From: Chloroflexota bacterium
GTDB taxonomy: Bacteria; Chloroflexota; Anaerolineae; JACRMK01
DNA length: 12,867 nt
Assembly (NCBI GenBank): GCA_016200765.1
Contig: JACQEC010000161.1
Coordinates: 1 to 12,867, forward strand
Reading direction: 5' to 3'
Positions 1 to 6,105 of this stretch are shown here, piece after piece (within the stretch, counting starts at the first letter, position 1; every line of letters begins with the position of its first letter). The position numbers and the translations under genes were made by a program. Under the pieces are notes generated by a model. The model saw only the letters and a list, made by a program, of their open reading frames with translations, made no database searches and had not been told where the DNA came from.

Positions 1-882
1 GGCCATCACCAGCAAGTGGCCGCCCTGATCGAGGTAGTTGCTGAGCGTCTGGCTTTCGCTGTCGGACAGCGCCGATTGCGGTCCCGCCAGCACGACAACG
101 GTCGCGCTAAGCGGGATCGTGTTGGAGATCAACAGGCTTTGCGTGCTGACGCTGTAATTATCTTTTTCCAGCGAAGCGCGCATGGTGCTGTAACCGTCAT
201 CGCCAAAGCCGTTCAGGTCGCGCTCCTTGTGGCCGGTCAGGAAAACCACCACGCGCGGCTTATCGCTGGTGACTTTGAGAATTGCGCCGGTGAAATCGGA
301 CTCGGTGACAGCGGTCGCTTCCTGCTTCTTGCCACCCGACTCAAAGACGATGCCGCCGGCGCGGGTCGCCCCTAACTTTATCGCCGTCTCTGGATGCTCG
401 TTGGGGTTCACAAATTCGTACGTGAACTGCGCCGAATGTAGCGCGTACTCCTTCAAGCGATCCTGCGCCTCCTGCGTCGGTATGTCCGGTGTATAGAACG
501 CGGTTGCCTTGACCGGCTGTTTCAGGCCTTCCAAAATTCGGATGGTCTGCAGCGACAGCGAAAACTGCTGGTTGGCGGTGAAGTCTTGCCGCCACGTGCG
601 GCGCGTGCCGACAAAGTTGATCAGGCCGAGAATGGCCAGGAACGCCAAGGTCATGACCAACGCGTTACTGCCGTAGCGCACCGACCGCTGACCCATCAGC
701 CGGCGCGAGGCCGTGATGTTCAACAAGCCCGACAGCACGACCAGCGCCGCGCCGCCGACCAGCATGTAGGGCGTCGGGATGGGCCCGCGCCCGCCGCCGA
801 CGGTCAAGATGACGCCGAAGATCAGCACGACCACGCCGACCCAAAAGACAACCGGCGCGTAGGCCGCGAATCGGTTCTGCAT
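1..882 (-). CDS. GldG-like ABC transporter auxiliary membrane protein (partial, 3' end outside window)
   Basis: I translated the minus strand from the ATG at 882 down to the window edge: 294 codons with no stop, so the C-terminus is missing. The protein begins MQNRFAAYAPVVFWVG. It has two hydrophobic segments near residues 10-30 and 38-56 and a third near 74-91 ending in a GTRRTWRQD junction. An extracytoplasmic region follows, with the pattern FTANQQFSLSLQTIRILEGL, then AFYTP, then VVVFLTGHKERDLN. This order is typical of GldG and ABC_transp_aux proteins, which accompany ABC-2 permeases; their substrate is unknown. The ATG overlaps the permease stop codon by one base (TGATG), and GGAGGTGG lies 5 nt upstream (888-895), so the genes are co-translated. 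Family homologues usually end in another membrane helix, which would lie beyond the left edge. Family assignment is fairly firm; cargo and role are not. Confidence 0.85.
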   Translation of the reverse strand, partial: MQNRFAAYAPVVFWVGVVVLIFGVILTVGGGRGPIPTPYMLVGGAALVVLSGLLNITASRRLMGQRSVRYGSNALVMTLAFLAILGLINFVGTRRTWRQDFTANQQFSLSLQTIRILEGLKQPVKATAFYTPDIPTQEAQDRLKEYALHSAQFTYEFVNPNEHPETAIKLGATRAGGIVFESGGKKQEATAVTESDFTGAILKVTSDKPRVVVFLTGHKERDLNGFGDDGYSTMRASLEKDNYSVSTQSLLISNTIPLSATVVVLAGPQSALSDSESQTLSNYLDQGGHLLVMA

Positions 883-1595
883 CACGACCACCTCCGCGTT
901 TCGAGGATGCGCGTGCTGACAAAGAGACAGCCTACCACCACGCTTAAATAGTAGATGATATCGCGGCTGTCCACCACACCCTTCATCAGGTCTCCCATGT
1001 GGTCGGTCAGCGACAGGTACGCGACGATGCTCCCCACCTGCCCGCCAAAGACGTTCTGCAGTGGCGCGGCAATCCAGAGTACGAGCAATATCGCAAAGCC
1101 GACCACAACGGCGACGATCTGGTTGGGGCTAACGGCGGAACTCAACACGCCGACCGCCAGCATCGCCGCGCCCATCAAGACCATCGCCAGATAGCCGGTG
1201 ACGAGCGGCACGATGTCGGGGTTGCCGAAAATCTTCAGAGCAATGGGATAGACCAGCGTGAGCGCCAGAATAGCCAGCCACAGGCCCAGCGCCGCCAGGA
1301 ATTTGCCGATCACCACTTCCCAATCGCGCACCGGCGAGGTCAACAGGAGCTCGATGGTACCGGTCTGTCTCTCTTCAGCCAGCAACTTCATGGTGAACAT
1401 GGGCGCGATGAACAACAGCAAGACGACAATCGTCTGCATCCACCCGCGCAGTGAGGCGTCGCTGCTGCCCAGAAAGAACGGCAAGATGAAAAACAGTCCC
1501 GATAGAACCAAGAACGCCGCACCAACTGCGTAGGCGATGGGCGAAACGAAGTATGAGCCTAGCTCGCGCTTCGTGATGACCCAGATATTCTGCAT
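882..1595 (-). CDS. ABC-2 type transporter permease, GldF-like
   Basis: This 237-residue integral membrane protein is the likely channel subunit of the ABC system encoded here. About six hydrophobic segments are visible, near residues 18-42, 55-68, 98-120, 130-153, 158-180 and 213-228. Between the second and third lies FTMKLLAEERQTGTIELLLT (67-86), the conserved cytoplasmic coupling segment of GldF/NatB-type permeases that contacts the ATPase. An in-frame TTG at 1610 would add five residues, but those codons are the Shine-Dalgarno sequence itself (GGAGGAG, 1602-1608, 6 nt before the ATG), so I start at 1595. The gene follows the ATPase by 24 bp and overlaps the auxiliary gene by 1 bp. In Bacteroidota the GldA/F/G set is linked to gliding; in other phyla it is a widespread exporter of unknown cargo. 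Confidence 0.92.
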   Translation of the reverse strand: MQNIWVITKRELGSYFVSPIAYAVGAAFLVLSGLFFILPFFLGSSDASLRGWMQTIVVLLLFIAPMFTMKLLAEERQTGTIELLLTSPVRDWEVVIGKFLAALGLWLAILALTLVYPIALKIFGNPDIVPLVTGYLAMVLMGAAMLAVGVLSSAVSPNQIVAVVVGFAILLVLWIAAPLQNVFGGQVGSIVAYLSLTDHMGDLMKGVVDSRDIIYYLSVVVGCLFVSTRILETRRWS

Positions 1596-1601
1596 GGGAT
1601 T

Positions 1602-1608
1602 CTCCTCC
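1602..1608 (-). promoter_or_regulatory. Shine-Dalgarno site fixing the permease start
   Basis: The minus strand reads GGAGGAG, then six bases, then ATG at 1595. The site overlaps codons of the longer TTG reading (start at 1610), which makes that upstream start unlikely. Confidence 0.8.
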
Positions 1609-1619
1609 AAGCGAGGCGG

Positions 1620-2564
1620 TTAGCCGACCGCTTCTTCAATCTTCTCGTCGCTGTCTTCTGTGGTGAGTTGCAGGAAGATGTCTTCAAGGCTTAGACGCAC
1701 GGGGCGCAGTTCGAGCAGTCCCCAGTCGCGGTTGACCGCCAGCCGCGCAATCTCTTCGCGGCGATCCATGCCCAGCGCGCATTCGACCTCAAAGTGCCCG
1801 CCGTCGAGCGGCCGCACGTTCAAGACGTTCTCGATGCGGCCAAGCAGTTCGGCCGTCTGTTCGGTGGGGCTGCGCAGTTGCAGGTGGACGCGCTCGGTGC
1901 CCTGCAGGGCGGCGGTCAGGCGCTCCGGCGTATCCTCGGCGACGATGTGCCCTTTGTTGATGATGAGCACCCGCGAGCAGATCTGCTGGACTTCGGGCAG
2001 GATATGCGTGCTGAGGATGACGGTGCGCTCGCCGGCGAGGCCCTTAATCAACTCGCGCACCTCGATGATCTGCTTGGGGTCGAGGCCGACGGTCGGCTCG
2101 TCGAGGATGAGCACCTCCGGATCGTGCACCAGCGCCTGCGCCAGCCCGACGCGCTGTCGGAAGCCCTTTGAGAGCTTGCCAATCAGTTGGTCGGCGCGGT
2201 CGGTAATCTGCACGGCATCCATCACGTGCTCGACGTGGTCCTCGCGGTCTGTCAGATGGCGCAGTTCGGCCATGAAGTTCAGGTAGTCCCAGACGCTCAT
2301 TTCCGGATAGAGCGGCACCGATTCGGGCATATAGCCGATGCGCTTGCGCACTTCCAGCGACTGCTCAAACACATCATAACCGGCGACGGTGGCGGTGCCG
2401 GCGGTGGGCGGCATAAAGCCGGTGAGGATGCGCATCGTCGTGGTCTTGCCGGCACCGTTCGGGCCGAGGAAGCCCAAGATTTCGCCTTTCTGCACGTCGA
2501 AGGACACGTCGGCGATGGCGGTACGCGGCCCGTAGGCCTTGGTCAGGTTGTGAACTTCAATCAT
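1620..2564 (-). CDS. ABC transporter ATP-binding protein, GldA/NatA-like
   Basis: This 314-residue cytoplasmic ATPase would power the permease encoded downstream. Walker A is GPNGAGKT (34-41) and the signature is LSKGFRQR (131-138). Walker B is VLILDEP (151-157, catalytic E156), followed by the D-loop GLDP and switch His187 in STH. The Q-loop region reads GYMPES, the Gln-less form common in GldA/CcmA-type ATPases. From about residue 215 a C-terminal domain follows (RVHLQLRSP ... LEDIFLQLT), as in drug and gliding exporters. I chose the ATG at 2564, preceded at 6 nt by GGGGGAG (2571-2577); the TTG one codon upstream is less likely. It is the first gene of the operon. All catalytic motifs are intact, so activity is expected. 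The substrate cannot be told from sequence. Confidence 0.95.
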   Translation of the reverse strand: MIEVHNLTKAYGPRTAIADVSFDVQKGEILGFLGPNGAGKTTTMRILTGFMPPTAGTATVAGYDVFEQSLEVRKRIGYMPESVPLYPEMSVWDYLNFMAELRHLTDREDHVEHVMDAVQITDRADQLIGKLSKGFRQRVGLAQALVHDPEVLILDEPTVGLDPKQIIEVRELIKGLAGERTVILSTHILPEVQQICSRVLIINKGHIVAEDTPERLTAALQGTERVHLQLRSPTEQTAELLGRIENVLNVRPLDGGHFEVECALGMDRREEIARLAVNRDWGLLELRPVRLSLEDIFLQLTTEDSDEKIEEAVG

Positions 2565-2606
2565 CAATCACTCCCCCGATGGGTTAGCGCGGTCCTACAA
2601 ATGAAG

Positions 2607-2632
2607 AAACGGATCAGTGAGGCTATCCGTTT
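2607..2632. other. Inverted repeat in the leader of the ABC operon
   Basis: AAACGGAT (2607-2614) and ATCCGTTT (2625-2632) form a perfect 8-bp stem with a 10-nt loop. The repeat lies between the predicted operon promoter and the ATPase ATG, so it would be transcribed in the leader. No U-rich tract follows on the minus strand, so it is not a convincing terminator. It could be an operator or an mRNA stability hairpin. A direct repeat GCTACAG occurs nearby (about 2641-2660). Confidence 0.45.
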
Positions 2633-2688
2633 TGTACGACGCTACAGCATAGCGGCTACAGATTAAAAGCAGGTGAATGTCAGGTGAG

Positions 2689-2697
2689 ATTATAGCA
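2689..2697 (-). promoter_or_regulatory. Predicted extended -10 promoter of the ABC operon
   Basis: The minus strand reads TGCTATAAT, a perfect TGn-TATAAT extended -10. The best -35 is weak (TTCGCC, 17 bp upstream), as is common when the extended element is present. Transcription would start near 2682, giving a leader of about 118 nt before the ATPase ATG. Confidence 0.6.
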
Positions 2698-2730
2698 TCG
2701 AATTGGCGGGCGGCGAAAACGATTGAGCCT

Positions 2731-2759
2731 TTGGCCGCGCCTCGTTTCGCGGTTATAAT
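2731..2759 (+). promoter_or_regulatory. Predicted promoter of the glycoside hydrolase gene, nearly leaderless
   Basis: The -35 TTGGCC (2731-2736), a 17-bp spacer and a perfect -10 TATAAT (2754-2759) are present. The ATG at 2768 lies only 8 nt after the -10, so the transcript should begin within about two bases of the start codon. No Shine-Dalgarno sequence can fit. Confidence 0.7.
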
Positions 2760-2767
2760 CGTGAGCC

Positions 2768-4411
2768 ATGAGACCGCCGCGCTTGTCATTCATTCGCCCC
2801 AGGTCGCGCCGACTATTGCTCTGGCTGGCGCTCGCGCTGTGCGTGACGACGGTGGCGGGCGCGTTGCTCCAGCGCGAGAACATCCGCGCCTTCCTCTATT
2901 CCGTCACGGGTGAAGATGAGCTTCTGCCGCAGGCGCGCGGCTTCGGCCACTGGCTGTCGGGCGTGACGCGGCCACAGCCGCAGACCGCCGACTTTGTGCC
3001 GATTGCGCACAACGGCGTCAACCCGTTTGGCGTCAATACGTTCCTCAACCAAGAAGTCGAAGACGCCAAGGTGGCGCGCCAACTCGACTTCATTCAAGAG
3101 GCAGGTTTCAAATGGATCCGGCAGGAGTTCCCCTGGCAGGATATCGAGATTCATGCCAAAGGCGACTTTCAAGACCGGCGCAACGAGCCGTACCGCGACG
3201 CATGGGCCAAATACGACCGCATCGTCGAGCAGGCGCGCGCGCGGGGTATTCAGATCATCGCGCGGCTTAGCACGCCGCCCGCCTGGAGCCGCAAGGACGG
3301 CGAAGCGCGCGGGGCGTTCGCGCCGCCGGACAACCTGAACGACTACGGCGATTTTGTGGCGGCGGTCATCTCGCGCTACAAGGGGCGCGTCCAATATTAC
3401 CAGATTTGGAACGAGCCCAACGTCTATCCCGAATGGGGCGAGCAGGAGATTTCGCCGGAAGGTTATGTCGAACTGCTGAAGGTCGGCTACGCGCGCGCGA
3501 AGCAAGCCGACCCGCAGAGCGTCATCCTCTCGGCGCCGCTCGCGCCGACCATCGAATTGGGTCCGCGCAACCTGAACGACTTGTTGTTCTTGCAGAGGAT
3601 GTACGACGCCGGAGCCAAGGACTATTTCGACATCCTGTCCACGCAGGATTATGGCCTCTGGTCGGGGCCAACCGACCGGCGCATGAGGCCGCGCGTGCTC
3701 AATTTCTCTCGCCCGGTTTATATCCGCGACATCATGGTGCAGAACGGCGACGAGCACAAGGCCATCTGGGCCAGCGAGGTCGGCTGGAACGCCATCCCCA
3801 AAGACCATCCGGCGTTCCCCAACTTCGGACGCGCGACCGATGAGCAGGTGGCGCGCTATCTGCCGCAGGCCTACGAGCGGGCGCAGGCCGAGTGGCCGTG
3901 GATGGGTATGATGGCCTACTGGTTCTTCAAGCGCGCGTCGGATGTCGAGCAGGGGCAGTCGTGGTATTTCTTCAAGATGCTGAACCCGAACTTCACGCCG
4001 ATGCCGGTTTATGAGGCGATGAAGCGTTATACCCACCAGCCGCCGGTTATTTATCCGGGCTATTTTCAGGAAGACCACTGGGCGATTAGCGCGCAGGGCG
4101 ATTGGGCGACAGCCGAGGATAGCCGCGCGGTGCTGGGCCGCTATCGCCAGAGCGCGCGCGCCGGCGACGCGCTCGTGTTCACGTTTCAGGGCAGTGCGCT
4201 GGACGTGGTGTTCGCGCGCGGGCCGGCGGGCGGGATGGCGCGCGTATGGGTGGACGACGGCGCGCCAGTCGTTGTCAATTTGAACAGCGCATCAGAGCAG
4301 TTCGGGGTTAAGACGCAGATTGCCACCGGTCTGCCGCAAGGCGCGCACCGCGTCAAGCTTGAGGTGGTGTCGGGTGTGGTCGGGGTAGATGGGCTGATCG
4401 TGTATCCGTAG
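2768..4411 (+). CDS. Membrane-anchored clan GH-A glycoside hydrolase (GH39/GH5-like)
   Basis: This is a 547-residue protein. An N-terminal Arg-rich stretch and a hydrophobic segment (about 15-34) form a signal anchor, so the enzyme should act outside the membrane. A TIM-barrel region spans about 80-410. It carries the paired carboxylates of retaining clan GH-A enzymes: acid/base Glu216 in IWNEPN and nucleophile Glu337 in WASEVGW. A beta-rich C-terminal domain (about 425-547) probably binds carbohydrate or packs on the barrel. The substrate is unknown. The gene lies upstream of several polysaccharide glycosyltransferases, and PslG, a glycosidase encoded in the Psl exopolysaccharide cluster, is built on the same fold, so trimming of an exopolysaccharide is a reasonable inference. 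The stop codon TAG is the start of a palindromic repeat. Fold and catalytic residues are firm; the exact GH family is not. Confidence 0.88.
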   Translation: MRPPRLSFIRPRSRRLLLWLALALCVTTVAGALLQRENIRAFLYSVTGEDELLPQARGFGHWLSGVTRPQPQTADFVPIAHNGVNPFGVNTFLNQEVEDAKVARQLDFIQEAGFKWIRQEFPWQDIEIHAKGDFQDRRNEPYRDAWAKYDRIVEQARARGIQIIARLSTPPAWSRKDGEARGAFAPPDNLNDYGDFVAAVISRYKGRVQYYQIWNEPNVYPEWGEQEISPEGYVELLKVGYARAKQADPQSVILSAPLAPTIELGPRNLNDLLFLQRMYDAGAKDYFDILSTQDYGLWSGPTDRRMRPRVLNFSRPVYIRDIMVQNGDEHKAIWASEVGWNAIPKDHPAFPNFGRATDEQVARYLPQAYERAQAEWPWMGMMAYWFFKRASDVEQGQSWYFFKMLNPNFTPMPVYEAMKRYTHQPPVIYPGYFQEDHWAISAQGDWATAEDSRAVLGRYRQSARAGDALVFTFQGSALDVVFARGPAGGMARVWVDDGAPVVVNLNSASEQFGVKTQIATGLPQGAHRVKLEVVSGVVGVDGLIVYP

Positions 4412-4432
4412 GGGCGAACGGCCGTTCGCCCC
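4411..4432. repeat. Perfect 22-bp palindrome between convergent stop codons
   Basis: The half-site GGGGCGAACGG is followed directly by its reverse complement. The element begins on the last base of the hydrolase TAG and ends one base before the ThyX-like TGA (4433-4435). It would fold as a hairpin in both transcripts and may stop or protect both, but no T-run follows on either side. It shares its GTAGGGGC opening with the repeat at 6970, which suggests a dispersed genomic repeat. Confidence 0.75.
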
Positions 4433-5970
4433 TCAAGTCGTCGAGGCGCGTCGGCGCGCGCGGCGCATTTCGGCGCGCAGGCGGCCAATGGGCACGTCGG
4501 GCGTCAGGTCAACAAATGTCATCGCCTCGACCAACAACGGGTGCACCGCCTGTATCGCGCGGTACATCGCGTGGCTGGTGCGGCGGTAGTCGGGGTGCCC
4601 TTGCGGCGTTGAGCGCAGTTCGATCCAATGATACGCCTCACGCAAGTTGAGCTGGACGTTGTAGCGCACGCGGTAGCCGAAGGGCACCACGTACTGCGCT
4701 TCCAACGGCATCGCCTCGGCCAGTCGCTCATAGAGGCGCGCGGCCTGTTCCATCGCTTGCCGGTAGTCGGCGTGAATCTCGGCGACCTCGCGCACGTCGT
4801 CGTTAGTCTCCCAGCCAAGCGCAGTCGTGAACGCCTGCCGTTCGGCCGAGACCATGCGGTGCCGCTGGAGGTCGCGGAACTCGCCGATGTTCACCCTGAC
4901 CCGCGCGAGCACGTCGGCTTTGGGCCGGTCGCTTGCCGGGTAGAGAATTGCCGCAACGACCTGATCTACGGCGTCAGGGTCAAAGCGCACCAACGTCGCC
5001 TTGTCGCCGGACGCACGGTTGCCTTGCGTCAGATATTGGGCGGAGAGTTCCCGCTGGCGGGCGCGCGTGGCTTGCAGAAAGGCTTGATGCGCCGCGCCTT
5101 TGTCGTCGTGCGCGCGCTTGATGAACGGCCCGATGACCTCGCTCAACTCGTATTGCGCGGCTTGCGCCAGCGTCTGTATCTCGTCGAGCGGGTTGGCGTA
5201 GAGCTTGATCAAGAGGTATTCGAGCGCGCGGCCATTGCCCCACACGCCGACGTTGGTCAGCGTCGCCAGCGGCAGGAAACAGCGCAGCATGTCGCAGGCG
5301 CGCGCGCGCACAGCCTGCCGGTATGCCCACTGCGCGCTCTGGCGCATCTCGTCGTCGCGAATCTGCGGAAAGCGTTGCACGTCGCCGGTCAGGGCGTTCT
5401 CGAACTCCATCGCCTCAATGGGGTGCTTGCGCGCGAGGTGATCGCTCATGCGCGGCAGGGCGCGCGCATACGTCTCGAACAGCATGTCCATCGTGGCGAT
5501 GTAGTCGCGGCCAAACGCCGACTCGATAATCTTGGCAGGACGGTAGTAGCGGAACTGGCCGTTGACGCGGTCATCGAATGGCACGTAGCGCGACGACTTT
5601 TCAAGGTACGCCAGGCCGACGCGGTTGTCCTCGATGGCGCGCGCGGCTATCTGCGAGACTTCCTGACAGGCCAGATGCGCGCCGCCGAGCTCGCCCACCG
5701 AGTCGTCGCCATACTCGGACAGGATGCGTTGGTAGAACGCCTCCGCAACTCGCGGCGCGCGGAGAACTCGTCCAGAAACAGGCGGCGCACGCCCTTGGAT
5801 GACCGGCTGTAGCGGGAGAACAGCGCGCCCTTGATCACCTCCGGCAGGTTTTTGAGCGCGACCACGGATCGGTCGGTATTGGTGAAGAATGGCGCGACCA
5901 GCGGCGCTTCGTCTTCGCCGACGATTTCGGTCGAAGGGGTCAGGCGCGAGAGGAAATCGGGATGGCTCAT
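4433..5970 (-). CDS. thyX: Long two-part ThyX-like protein (FAD-dependent thymidylate synthase family), frameshifted
   Basis: ThyX enzymes make dTMP from dUMP with FAD and methylene-tetrahydrofolate. The protein is about 512 residues once one frameshift is repaired, twice the usual length of about 220-250. The N-terminal part opens MSHPDFLSRLTPSTEIVGED and continues EVIKGALFSRYSRS. After the shift come AEAFYQRILSEYGDDSVGEL, GGAHL and EKSSRYVPFD, which match the ThyX core around its S-x-RY segment. The C-terminal part holds RHRMVSAERQA, a version of the RHRxxS motif, and ELRSTPQGHPDYRR. The N-terminal half lacks the RHR triad (it reads DNR). Residues MSHPDF to about LDEFSARR are in one frame and VAEAFYQ onward in another, joined near 5750. 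I start at 5970, where GGAG lies 5 nt upstream; in-frame ATGs at 6054 and about 6000 are alternatives. It converges on the hydrolase gene. Homology is firm; true thymidylate synthase activity is uncertain. Confidence 0.8.
5745..5760 (-). other. Frameshift site in the ThyX-like gene
   Basis: On the minus strand the upstream frame reads TTC TCC GCG CGC CGC GAG TTG; the downstream frame takes over at GTT GCG GAG. Adding one base at GAGTT (for example GAGGTT) gives an unbroken RREVAEAFYQRIL. One base is therefore missing in the sequence given here. No slippery heptamer is visible. Confidence 0.75.
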
Positions 5971-6070
5971 GGACGCTCCGGAAGCGGATTGCTTGGGCAT
6001 CATACCGCGAATGGCTTGCGCCCAATACAGCCGCGCACACTCGCGATAGAGCATTGAAATCTTTCAGACG

Positions 6071-6099
6071 ATTATAAATCGGCAACCCCTAACCGGCAA
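6071..6099 (-). promoter_or_regulatory. Predicted promoter of the ThyX-like gene
   Basis: On the minus strand there is -35 TTGCCG (6094-6099), a 17-bp spacer and -10 TATAAT (6071-6076). TTGCCG is repeated inside the spacer, giving a direct repeat (plus strand GGCAACC at 6081 and 6095) that could be an operator. The plus strand reads TATAAAT at 6073-6079, overlapping the same -10 about 27 nt before the GT39-like ATG, so the region may fire both ways. Confidence 0.65.
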
Positions 6100-6105
6100 C
6101 CTACT

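Noticed and set aside
2813..4078. 421-codon open frame on the minus strand opposite the glycoside hydrolase
   Set aside because: It is a by-product of GC-rich third positions; its translation is Arg/Leu/Val-rich with no recognisable motif, while the opposite strand has clear catalytic motifs.
4628..5812. 394-codon plus-strand frame opposite the ThyX-like gene
   Set aside because: Same cause: it mirrors codons of the ThyX-like gene and shows no family features or ribosome binding site.
5971..6054. 28-residue N-terminal extension of the ThyX-like protein from the ATG at 6054
   Set aside because: The segment MLYRECARLYW does not look like the family, and the ATG at 5970 has GGAG 5 nt upstream. 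It remains possible because the promoter lies just before 6054.
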